This document shows positions 1 through 6,705 of a stretch of DNA of 11,366 nt, piece by piece. A program made the translations under genes and the position numbers. The first letter of the stretch is position 1; each line of letters starts with the position of its first letter. The DNA is from a bacterium (GTDB taxonomy: Bacteria > Pseudomonadota > Gammaproteobacteria > Burkholderiales > Methylophilaceae), in the NCBI GenBank assembly GCA_027310505.1, contig DAIDAS010000009.1, positions 1-11,366 on the forward strand, given 5' to 3'. Below the pieces are notes generated by a model that worked only from the letters and a program-made list of their open reading frames with translations, did not search any database and was not told the origin of the DNA.

Positions 1-136
1 GCCTGAAGGGGTGGCGCGAGTAAACCGGGATTACCTCATACACTCCGTCGCCGAAGATGAATCCACGATCAAGCACAGGCACAGCTGCCTGCTCGATTGG
101 CAGAAACTTTCCGTTGAGATAGACGGTTTGCGACAT
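1..136 (-). CDS. dat: D-amino-acid aminotransferase (class IV PLP aminotransferase), N-terminal 45 codons only
   Basis: This gene runs off the left edge of the window, so only its N-terminus is visible. The translation begins MSQTVYLNGKF and contains DRGFIFGDGVYEVIPVY at residues 23-39. That is the N-terminal strand and loop typical of fold-type IV PLP enzymes, and the GDGVYEV form resembles D-alanine aminotransferase more than branched-chain IlvE. The family transfers the amino group between D-amino acids and 2-oxo acids in the cytoplasm. The ATG at 136 lies 5 nt after the dacA stop, so it is almost certainly the next gene of the same operon; no clear Shine-Dalgarno is visible, which suggests translational coupling. 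The neighbour is meaningful because DacA releases D-Ala, a substrate of this family. The catalytic lysine and substrate-specificity residues lie outside the window, so 4-amino-4-deoxychorismate lyase or IlvE cannot be fully excluded. Confidence 0.8.
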   Translation of the reverse strand, partial: MSQTVYLNGKFLPIEQAAVPVLDRGFIFGDGVYEVIPVYSRHPFR

Positions 137-141
137 TGCTT

Positions 142-1269
142 TTACTGGAAGAGCAGCGCGACGCTATCCCACAGGCGGCCGAAGATGCCTGCCACTGGCA
201 TTTCCTTTGCAGCGACCAGTTTGCGCTCCATCAATGGCTTGCCATCCAGCGAAAACTTGATTACGCCGATTTCCTGGCCCGCGGCAACCGGGGCGATCAG
301 GGGTTGCTTGCTGACGACGTTGGCCTTGATGCGGGCCGCTTGGCCCTTGGGCAGGGTGACATAGAGATCTTCCGGTACAGTGGCCGCCAGCGTGTTATCT
401 GCGCCCTTCCACACCTTGAGCGTGCTGATCGTCTGGCCTTGCTTGTAGACCAGGCGGGAATCATAGAACTGGAAGCCGTAATTCAGCAGCTTCTGGCTTT
501 CCACCGCGCGTGCGGTTTCGGAAGGCGTACCCAGCACGACTGAAATCAGGCGGGAATCGCCACGTTTAGCCGACGCGATCAGGCAGAAGCCGGCACTCTC
601 GGTATGGCCGGTTTTCATGCCGTCGACATACGGATCACGCCACAGCAGCAGATTGCGGTTCGGCTGGGTGATCTTGTTGTAGGTGTATTCCTTGATTGCA
701 TAGAGGCGTTTGTACTGATCCGGAAAGTCATGAATCAGCGCCATGGCCAGCAACGAGAGGTCATATGCGGTCGTGTAGTGATTGGGATCCGGCAGGCCGG
801 TGGCGTTCATGAAATGGGTGTTTTTCATGCCCAGCCGCGCGGCTTCCTTGTTCATCATGTCGACGAAGATTTCTTCGGAACTGGCGATACCTTCAGCCAG
901 CGTGATGCAGGCATCGTTGCCGGACTGGATGATCATGCCATGCAGCAATTCATCCACGGTGACGGGCTTGTTCGGCTCGATGAACATCTTGGAGCCTTCG
1001 ATTTTCCAGGCTTTCACACTCACCGGCAGTGTCTGGGTCAGTTGCAGATGGCCGTTCTTGAGCGCCTTGAAAGAAAGGTAAGCCGTCATCAACTTGGTGA
1101 GCGAGGCCGGTTCGATGCGTTCATTGGCATTTTGCTGCGCCAGAGTGACGCCACTGTTGTAATCGCGCAGCATGAATGCCTTGGCGGCGAGTGTGGGCGG
1201 CGGCGGGATGTCGTCAGCAACGGCAACTGTAGAAAGCAGCAGGCTCAAAGCGGTAATCAGGTATTTCAT
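142..1269 (-). CDS. dacA: D-alanyl-D-alanine carboxypeptidase (PBP5/6 family, DacA)
   Basis: This 375-residue protein is a low-molecular-mass penicillin-binding protein that removes the terminal D-Ala from peptidoglycan pentapeptides in the periplasm, limiting cross-linking. All three active-site motifs are present: SLTK at 56-59 (nucleophile Ser56, Lys59), SGN at 116-118 and KTG at 219-221. The family signature NATGLPDPNHYTTAYD follows SGN at 155-170. Residues 1-18 form a signal peptide with cleavage likely after AVA. The C-terminus (about 360-375, GIFGRLWDSVALLFQ) looks like the amphipathic helix that anchors PBP5 to the outer face of the inner membrane. The region between (about 265-355) fits the beta-rich C-terminal domain. 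Length is close to E. coli PBP5/6. The ATG at 1269 follows the rlpA stop by 8 nt and has a weak AGAG upstream. It sits downstream of rlpA as in the E. coli mrdA-mrdB-rlpA-dacA cluster. dacA versus the paralogue dacC cannot be separated by sequence alone, but context favours dacA. Confidence 0.95.
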   Translation of the reverse strand: MKYLITALSLLLSTVAVADDIPPPPTLAAKAFMLRDYNSGVTLAQQNANERIEPASLTKLMTAYLSFKALKNGHLQLTQTLPVSVKAWKIEGSKMFIEPNKPVTVDELLHGMIIQSGNDACITLAEGIASSEEIFVDMMNKEAARLGMKNTHFMNATGLPDPNHYTTAYDLSLLAMALIHDFPDQYKRLYAIKEYTYNKITQPNRNLLLWRDPYVDGMKTGHTESAGFCLIASAKRGDSRLISVVLGTPSETARAVESQKLLNYGFQFYDSRLVYKQGQTISTLKVWKGADNTLAATVPEDLYVTLPKGQAARIKANVVSKQPLIAPVAAGQEIGVIKFSLDGKPLMERKLVAAKEMPVAGIFGRLWDSVALLFQ

Positions 1270-1277
1270 GGGACTCT

Positions 1278-2222
1278 TTACTGGGTAATGACGAGAGTGG
1301 AGACGCCGAGTGTCTGCTTGATTTCTCCGGCAGCACGGATGGCGTCGTCGCGGTTGGTATATGGCCCTAACCGGACACGGTAGATGCCGTCATTATACCA
1401 GTTCTCCACAGCGACATTTTCCACCTGCTTTTGCTGCTTGAGCTTTTCGCGCAGCAGGTCAGCGTTTTCCTTGCGCTTGAAAGCGCCTGCCTGGATAAAG
1501 CTGCCGACAGCGGGCAGCCCGTTCTCCGGGGCTTGGGCCGCATTCTGCGCGGGCGGTGCCACGGGTGCGGGCGTGGCGCTGGCGATGTCCGGCGCACGTG
1601 CATCGATGGCTTCCACCTCTACCAGGCCGCTGCCTTTCCCGGTCAGGCGTAGCTTGTAGGCGGCTGCGTAAGAAAGGTCAATCAGCCGATCTTTCTTGAA
1701 CGGGCCTCGGTCGTTAATGCGGACCACTACCGATTTTCCATTTTCAGGGTTGGTGATGCGTGCGTAGCTGGGGATGGGCAGTGTGGTGTGCGCGGCGGTC
1801 ATGCCGTACATGTCATATACCTCGCCGCTGGAGGTTTTCTGGTTGTGGTAGCGCTTGCCATACCAGGAGGCGACGCCTTGTGCCTTGTAGGGTTGGTACT
1901 GGGTCATCGGCGTGTAATTTTCACCCAGTGCGATATAAGGCCGATTGGCACGCGTCATCAGCGGCTCGGCCTTAGGCTGGGCATCCAGGATGGCGTCGAT
2001 ATTCGGGGGAGGGTTGTCACCCGGGCCATCGTCCAGGTAGTAGCCGCCGCGTTTGGTAGACGGCGCAGGTTGTGGTTGCGTACCCTGATTGCCGTGCTCA
2101 ACGACGGGTGTTGCCGGCTTGCTGCCCACCGTGCCGCACCCAGACAGCAACGTTGCCAAGCCTAGTGCGAGGCAGGCGTGATGCCATGCTCCGATTGCCT
2201 GATTGTCTGCGCTGTTTTTCAT
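1278..2222 (-). CDS. rlpA: RlpA: septal lipoprotein lytic transglycosylase with SPOR domain
   Basis: Read from the ATG at 2222 this is a 314-residue lipoprotein. A lipobox LLSGC puts the lipidated cysteine at residue 29. A proline-rich linker leads to the double-psi beta-barrel domain (about 114-207). It contains SWYG, TSSGEVYDMYGMTAAH, the conserved His145 in AAHTTLP and Asp171 in NDRGP. These match, with the same 26-residue spacing, the His/Asp pair reported as catalytic in Pseudomonas aeruginosa RlpA. After an Ala/Pro linker (about 210-236) the C-terminal SPOR domain (about 238-314) would bind denuded glycan at the septum. The family cleaves peptide-free glycan strands. A GTG at 2228 is in frame, but it lies inside the GAGGTG Shine-Dalgarno of the ATG, so I chose the ATG. 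rodA ends 7 nt upstream. Confidence 0.93.
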   Translation of the reverse strand: MKNSADNQAIGAWHHACLALGLATLLSGCGTVGSKPATPVVEHGNQGTQPQPAPSTKRGGYYLDDGPGDNPPPNIDAILDAQPKAEPLMTRANRPYIALGENYTPMTQYQPYKAQGVASWYGKRYHNQKTSSGEVYDMYGMTAAHTTLPIPSYARITNPENGKSVVVRINDRGPFKKDRLIDLSYAAAYKLRLTGKGSGLVEVEAIDARAPDIASATPAPVAPPAQNAAQAPENGLPAVGSFIQAGAFKRKENADLLREKLKQQKQVENVAVENWYNDGIYRVRLGPYTNRDDAIRAAGEIKQTLGVSTLVITQ

Positions 2223-2225
2223 GGG

Positions 2226-2231
2226 CACCTC
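2226..2231 (-). promoter_or_regulatory. Shine-Dalgarno that decides the rlpA start
   Basis: The minus strand reads TGAGGTGCCCATG across the rodA-rlpA junction. The motif GAGGTG overlaps the last two bases of the rodA TGA stop and sits 3 nt before the rlpA ATG, with its GAGG core 5 nt away. The only competing start, GTG at 2228-2226, is the second half of this motif. Terminating rodA ribosomes would sit directly on the site, which suggests translational coupling. Confidence 0.7.
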
Positions 2232-3324
2232 AAGTCGAGACCAGTTTTTTGTGTGTCTGAATACTCATCAAAATACCAAATCCAATCATCAACGTCACCA
2301 GTGAGGTGCCACCGTAGCTAATCAAAGGGAGCGGCACCCCCACTACCGGGAGGATGCCGCTGACCATGCCCATGTTGACGAAAGCATAGGTGAAGAAGGT
2401 CAGCGTGATGCTGCCGGCGAGCAGCCGGCAGAAGGTATTCTGTGCGTTGGCGGTGATGAGCATGCCACGTGCGATGATGACCGAGAACAGGACGAGCAGT
2501 AGCAGGTTGCCGAGCAGGCCGAATTCTTCGCCGAATACGGCGAAAATGAAGTCGGTGTGGCGCTCCGGCAAGAAATCAAGTTGTGCCTGCGTCCCATGCA
2601 GCCAGCCTTTGCCAGCCAGCCCGCCGGATCCCAGCGCAATGGTGGCCTGAATGGTGTGGTAGCCGGCGCCGAGGGGATCCTGATAGGGGTCGAACAGAAT
2701 TTCGATGCGGCGGCGCTGGTAATCGTGCAGCAGCGGCCACACCAGCGGTACCAGCCCTGCCACTGCGACCCCCAGGCCGATGAGCAGGCGCCAGCTCAGG
2801 CCGGCGAGAAACAGTACATAGAATCCGGACGCGCTGATCAGCAATGCTGTGCCGAGGTCGGGTTGCTTGACGATCAACGCCACCGGCAACGCCAACATCA
2901 CCGCGCCAACGACGTAATCGGTGAAGCGCAGGGTGGCTTCGCGCCGGGCAAAATACCATGCCAGCATCATCGGCACGGCGATGCGCATCAATTCGGAAGG
3001 CTGGATGCGCATGACGCCTAGATTGAGCCAGCGCCGCGCGCCCTTGGAAACATCGCCAAACAGGAACACGCCGATCAGCAGCAGCATGCCCAGCAGATAG
3101 AGGGGCACGGCAACACGCTGCAGGTGCTGCGGCGGGATATTGGCGAATACCCATAGCACTGCACAGGCAACCATAATGTTGACGGCCTGCGAAATCATTC
3201 TGTCCATGCTCTGGCCCGAGGCGCTATACAGCACGAACAATGCGACCAGCAGCGTGAACATCAGCGTGCCTAGCAGGAACTTGTCGAAATGAGCCGTCGC
3301 GCGTTTCAGCAGCAATCTAATCAT
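2230..3324 (-). CDS. rodA: RodA: SEDS peptidoglycan glycosyltransferase of the elongasome
   Basis: Read from ATG 3324 this is a 364-residue polytopic inner-membrane protein of the SEDS family. It polymerises lipid II into glycan strands during lateral-wall growth and works as a pair with PBP2. About ten hydrophobic segments are visible. Family landmarks include GARRWLNLG (95-103), IQPSELMRIA (107-116), KQPDLGTALL (153-162), the large periplasmic loop, FLPERHTDFIF (251-261) with the conserved Asp258 regarded as catalytically essential in RodA, and a C-terminal PLISYGGTSL. The frame is open 72 nt further upstream, but those codons are basic, unlike RodA N-termini, and lie inside mrdA. ATG 3324 overlaps the mrdA stop by 8 nt, and a GGAG lies 10 nt upstream. 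The alternative SEDS member FtsW is ruled out by context: it follows mrdA and precedes rlpA. Confidence 0.95.
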   Translation of the reverse strand: MIRLLLKRATAHFDKFLLGTLMFTLLVALFVLYSASGQSMDRMISQAVNIMVACAVLWVFANIPPQHLQRVAVPLYLLGMLLLIGVFLFGDVSKGARRWLNLGVMRIQPSELMRIAVPMMLAWYFARREATLRFTDYVVGAVMLALPVALIVKQPDLGTALLISASGFYVLFLAGLSWRLLIGLGVAVAGLVPLVWPLLHDYQRRRIEILFDPYQDPLGAGYHTIQATIALGSGGLAGKGWLHGTQAQLDFLPERHTDFIFAVFGEEFGLLGNLLLLVLFSVIIARGMLITANAQNTFCRLLAGSITLTFFTYAFVNMGMVSGILPVVGVPLPLISYGGTSLVTLMIGFGILMSIQTHKKLVST

Positions 3325-5236
3325 GGGGTTCCGGCTCCGTTGGTTTGGCTGGCGCATCCGGTATCGCAGTCGGGGGTGGAGTCGGCTCCTTGCCAAGCAG
3401 GTAATAGTCCATTACCTGCCGGGCGATTGGACCCGCGGCCGAGCCACCATGCCCACCATTTTCAACAATGACCGCCAGTGCGATTTTGGGGTCTTCCGCC
3501 GGTGCGTAGGCGATGAACAGTGCGTGGTCGCGGTGGCGTTCGTCGAGGGCGCTGGCGTTGTACTTTTCGCCGTGCTTGATGCCGACGACCTGCGCCGTGC
3601 CGGTTTTGGCGGCAATCAGGTAGGGAGCCCCTGCCCCGATGCTGGCGGCCGTGCCACCCGGCTGCGTGACGCCCATCATGCCCTGCTTTACCAGCTCGAT
3701 GTGCTGCTGGTTGAGTTCTACCTTATCCATGATTTGCACCGGGATCGGGCGCGTAACGCCGTTACTGCCTTCCTGGATGCCGGTTACCAGATGAGGACGC
3801 ACCGCGGTGCCGTTGTTGGCCAGGATGGCGGTGGCTTGGGCCAGCTGCATCGGCGTGACCAGCGTATAACCCTGGCCGATGCCGGTAATCAGGGTTTCGC
3901 CCGGATACCATTTCTGTTTCCAGCGTTTTGCTTTCCATGCCGGCGTTGGTAGCAGGCCGGAGAGTTCGCCGTCGATATCGATGCCGGTTTTCTTGCCGAA
4001 TCCGAAATGGCTGGCAAACGACGCCAGGTTGTCGATGCCTAGGTCGAGTGCGAGACCATAGAAGAACGTGTCGCAGGAGACCGTGATGGCGCGTTGGACA
4101 TCTACGCTGCCGTGACCGCCCGGCTTCCAGTCGCGATACTGGTGCGAGCTGCCAGGCAGTGTATAGAAGCCCGGGTCGCCGATGCTGAACGGGGGTTCGC
4201 GCTTGCCCGCTTCCAATCCTGCCAATGCCACGAATGGCTTGAAGGTGGAGCCTGGCGGATAGACGCCGCGCAACGGACGATTGATGAGCGGCTTGTCCAG
4301 CGATTCGTTGAGCCCTTTCCAGCTATCCGGGTCGATGCCATCCACAAACAGGTTGGGGTCGAAGGTGGGCTGGCTGACATAGGCGAGCACTTCGCCATTC
4401 GCCGGATTGAGCGCCACCAATGCACCACGACGGTTGCCGAAGGCTTTCTCGGCGATGTCCTGCAGTTTGCTGTCAATCGATAGCGTCAGGTTGTCGCCTG
4501 GGATCGGGGCCGTGCTGGAAAGCACGCGTACCGCATGCCCGTCGGCATCGATCTCGACCTGCTGGAAGCCGGTGACGCCATGCAACTGGCGTTCGTAATA
4601 TTGCTCAAGGCCGACCTTGCCGATGTGGTCAGTCCCCTTGTAGTTGGGCAAGTCTTCCCGTTCGCCCAGTGTTTTCAGGTCAACATCGTTGATGCGGCCG
4701 ATGTATCCGATCAGATGCGAGCCCAGCGTACCCTGGGGGTAATGGCGGAATAGCCGCGAGCGGATTTCCACGCCGGGAAACCGGTAGCGGTTCACGGCAA
4801 AACGCGCGGCTTCTTCCTCGGTCAGGTGAGCTCGCAAGGGGACGCTTTCGAAACTGTGGCTCTGGTCGCGAAGTTTCTTGAAGCGCTTGCGGTCGGATGA
4901 CGTGACTTCGATCAGTTGCGAGATGTTGTTGATCGTATCTTCGACGTTTTCTACCTTGGAAGGGGTGATTTCCAGGGTATAGACGAAAAAATTGTGCGCC
5001 AGCACTACGCCGTTGCGGTCGAGGATCAGGCCACGATTGGGTACGATCGGCACCAGCGAGATCCGGTTGCTTTCCGCCAGTGTCTGGTAATAGTCGTACT
5101 TCAGAAATTGCAGGTAGAAGAAGCGTCCGGCCAGTATGCCGAAACAGATGAATACCAGCAGTGCCGAGACCCCTAGCCGAAGCCTGAACAGGTGCTGCTC
5201 GCGCTGGGTGTTTTTCAGCTCGGATCTAGGATGCAT
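3317..5236 (-). CDS. mrdA: Penicillin-binding protein 2 (elongasome DD-transpeptidase)
   Basis: This 639-residue class B penicillin-binding protein cross-links peptidoglycan in the periplasm as partner of RodA. It has a short cytoplasmic N-terminus, one membrane anchor (about 19-43) and a dimerisation/pedestal region beginning near RGLILDRNG (68-76). The C-terminal transpeptidase domain carries all three motifs: STFK at 330-333 (nucleophile Ser330), SCD at 387-389 and KTGT at 544-547. YPPGSTFKPF and GQGY (455-458) are typical of PBP2. Asp354, Asp369, His375 and Cys388 are spaced like the structural zinc ligands described for Acinetobacter PBP2. The C-terminal 20 residues are a Pro-rich tail of unknown role. 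The ATG at 5236 is 15 nt after mreD and lacks a strong Shine-Dalgarno. PBP3/FtsI is the main alternative; the RodA and MreD neighbours and overall length favour PBP2. Confidence 0.96.
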   Translation of the reverse strand: MHPRSELKNTQREQHLFRLRLGVSALLVFICFGILAGRFFYLQFLKYDYYQTLAESNRISLVPIVPNRGLILDRNGVVLAHNFFVYTLEITPSKVENVEDTINNISQLIEVTSSDRKRFKKLRDQSHSFESVPLRAHLTEEEAARFAVNRYRFPGVEIRSRLFRHYPQGTLGSHLIGYIGRINDVDLKTLGEREDLPNYKGTDHIGKVGLEQYYERQLHGVTGFQQVEIDADGHAVRVLSSTAPIPGDNLTLSIDSKLQDIAEKAFGNRRGALVALNPANGEVLAYVSQPTFDPNLFVDGIDPDSWKGLNESLDKPLINRPLRGVYPPGSTFKPFVALAGLEAGKREPPFSIGDPGFYTLPGSSHQYRDWKPGGHGSVDVQRAITVSCDTFFYGLALDLGIDNLASFASHFGFGKKTGIDIDGELSGLLPTPAWKAKRWKQKWYPGETLITGIGQGYTLVTPMQLAQATAILANNGTAVRPHLVTGIQEGSNGVTRPIPVQIMDKVELNQQHIELVKQGMMGVTQPGGTAASIGAGAPYLIAAKTGTAQVVGIKHGEKYNASALDERHRDHALFIAYAPAEDPKIALAVIVENGGHGGSAAGPIARQVMDYYLLGKEPTPPPTAIPDAPAKPTEPEPHD

Positions 5237-5251
5237 GGCGTGACTTGCGGA

Positions 5252-5728
5252 TCAACTGTCTTTGATTCCGGTCACCCGGACGCGCGAGTAAACCACCAGT
5301 TGCCACAGCAACACGCCACTGGCGCTCGGCAGGAAATAACTCCAGCCCGGCAGGTCGCTGCCAGCGAACAGTTTCAGGATCAGCAGCGTCAGCTGTGTCT
5401 GCAAAAGCAGCAACAGGATATAACCCGCCTGCTGCCATTCGTTGAACAGTACGAGCCGGCGCTGATAGGTCAGCGCTACAAAAGCGGTGAAGGCATACGC
5501 CAGGGCGTATTGCCCGAACAGGCCGCCGCTGGCGAGGTCGACCAGTATGCCCAGCGTCCATGCGGTGCCGACGTTGCATAGCTGAGGCGCGCGCAGCAAC
5601 CAGTAAAGCAGTACCAGCAACACAAAATCCGGTCGCAGCATCAACCCGAACCCGGCCCAGGGAAGCAGGTAGAGGGTGAACGCCACGATCAGCGAAAAGT
5701 AGATATCTTTAAGGCCGACGGGACGCAT
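5252..5728 (-). CDS. mreD: MreD: rod shape-determining inner-membrane protein
   Basis: From ATG 5728 this gives a 158-residue, very hydrophobic protein with about five to six membrane segments, close to the 162 residues of E. coli MreD. A recognisable family stretch, GILVDLASGGLFGQYALAY, lies at 60-78 and is followed by basic QRR before the next helix. MreD is an accessory protein of the Rod complex and binds MreC. The open frame extends to 5902, but those extra 58 codons lie inside mreC and encode a Pro/Arg/Cys-rich stretch unlike any MreD, so I rejected them. The chosen ATG overlaps the 3' end of mreC by 20 nt and has no evident Shine-Dalgarno, so expression probably depends on translation of mreC. 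The identification rests on the motif, topology and position between mreC and mrdA. Confidence 0.93.
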   Translation of the reverse strand: MRPVGLKDIYFSLIVAFTLYLLPWAGFGLMLRPDFVLLVLLYWLLRAPQLCNVGTAWTLGILVDLASGGLFGQYALAYAFTAFVALTYQRRLVLFNEWQQAGYILLLLLQTQLTLLILKLFAGSDLPGWSYFLPSASGVLLWQLVVYSRVRVTGIKDS

Positions 5729-6623
5729 GACGTGAGCGGGGCGTAGGGGGTTTTCTGGTTTCGTCCGGGATTGCCGGCATGGTCGCCATGGCCAGCAACA
5801 ATACCTGGCGGTGATTTTCGATACCTGCGGTTGGCGTGCAGATAATATGTGCAAATGGCGAGTCTGCGTTGCGTTCGATGCGGGCGACTTTCGCCACGGC
5901 AAGGCCGCTCGGATAAATGCCGTCGATCCCCGAGGTCACCAGCTTGTCGCCTTCGCGGATGTCCACGTTCATCGGCAGATAGGGCAGGTCGATGGCGTTG
6001 TCATGGCCGGAGCCGAATGCGATCGCGCGCAGGCCGTTGCGCTCGATCTGGATCGGAATCGCCAGATCCTTGTCGGTAACCAGCGTGACTTCGCTGCTGA
6101 ACGGATAGGCCTGGGTTACCTGGCCGATGACGCCGTATTCATCCATGGCCGCCTGTCCGGCCATGATGCCCTGTTGCGAACCAAGATTGACGATAACCTT
6201 GTGCGTAAACGGATCGCGGCCAGTGTGCACGATTTCTGCCAGTTTGGCGGGCTGGTGGGATGCCTGGACTGCACCCAACAGTTTACGCAGGTGTTCGTTC
6301 TCTGCCTGCATGGTGTGAAAGCGTTGCAATTCAGCGCTTTGCAGCAGGTTGCGCTGATGCAGCTCGCGATTTTCCTGGGTGAGGATGCTTTGTCGTGTGA
6401 TGAAATCGCGCGTTTGATCATAGGCTGCCATCGGGGCATGGGCGACCACTTCCAGCGGATGCAGCAGGGCGGCGAATCCCTGGCGGACTTCTGTCAGGTA
6501 ATGCAGGCGGGCGTCCACCGCCATCAGCGCGATGGAAATGGCGGCGAAGAAGCTCAGCCGCGTAAACGGACTGGGGCCGCGTATAAAAAATGCCGGGGGC
6601 TGGTGGTTCTGGAGGGTCGCCAT
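5709..6623 (-). CDS. mreC: MreC: rod shape-determining periplasmic scaffold protein
   Basis: This 304-residue bitopic protein has a short cytoplasmic N-terminus, a single membrane helix at about 23-36, a long charged heptad-like region (about 68-118) that should form the MreC coiled coil, and a beta-rich periplasmic domain (about 125-279). Typical sequences include LRKLLG (112-117), VIVNLGSQQG at 143-152, GVIGQV, the SSEVTLVTDKDLAIP stretch (176-190), VTSGIDGIYPSGL (229-241) and IARIERN-like strands. It links MreB to PBP2/RodA and is thought to activate PBP2. The C-terminal tail after 280 is Pro/Arg-rich and poorly conserved in the family. The ATG at 6623 is needed to include the membrane helix. 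It lies 82 nt from mreB and has no clear Shine-Dalgarno, but is preceded by short tandem repeats. Confidence 0.95.
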   Translation of the reverse strand: MATLQNHQPPAFFIRGPSPFTRLSFFAAISIALMAVDARLHYLTEVRQGFAALLHPLEVVAHAPMAAYDQTRDFITRQSILTQENRELHQRNLLQSAELQRFHTMQAENEHLRKLLGAVQASHQPAKLAEIVHTGRDPFTHKVIVNLGSQQGIMAGQAAMDEYGVIGQVTQAYPFSSEVTLVTDKDLAIPIQIERNGLRAIAFGSGHDNAIDLPYLPMNVDIREGDKLVTSGIDGIYPSGLAVAKVARIERNADSPFAHIICTPTAGIENHRQVLLLAMATMPAIPDETRKPPTPRSRHASRRP

Positions 6624-6633
6624 AGATAGCCGT

Positions 6634-6657
6634 GCCGTCAGCCGTCAGTCATCAGCC
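6634..6657. repeat. Short tandem 7-nt repeats in the mreC leader
   Basis: On the plus strand the bases read GCCGTCA GCCGTCA GTCATCA GCC: two perfect 7-mers, one degenerate copy and a partial fourth. They end 10 nt before the mreC ATG (reading the minus strand), where a Shine-Dalgarno would be expected nearby but is not obvious. The array may be incidental, but it is the only tandem repeat I noticed in the window. Confidence 0.5.
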
Positions 6658-6678
6658 AATGTTCTCAGGGAGGCATTG

Positions 6679-6705
6679 ACCGCCAGCCGACAGCTGCGTG
6701 GCGGT
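6679..6705 (-). promoter_or_regulatory. Intercistronic hairpin immediately after mreB
   Basis: The mreB transcript would contain ACCGCCA, a 13-nt loop, then TGGCGGT: a perfect 7-bp, mostly G-C stem beginning at the first base after the mreB TAA. No U-run follows, so it does not look like a complete intrinsic terminator. Plausible roles are shielding the mreB 3' end from exonucleases or partly attenuating readthrough, either of which would make MreB more abundant than the proteins encoded downstream. The structure is seen in the sequence; the role is inferred. Confidence 0.45.

Noticed and set aside
604..1383. 259-codon plus-strand open frame antisense to dacA and the end of rlpA
   Set aside because: A shadow frame in GC-rich DNA. 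It crosses two well-supported genes and shows no family motif.
3325..3396. N-terminal extension of rodA to 3396
   Set aside because: The extra 24 codons lie inside mrdA, are strongly basic and do not resemble RodA; ATG 3324 overlaps the mrdA stop in a typical coupled arrangement.
5811..6629. 272-codon plus-strand open frame antisense to mreC
   Set aside because: The composition is that of an antisense shadow, and there is no ribosome-binding site or domain.
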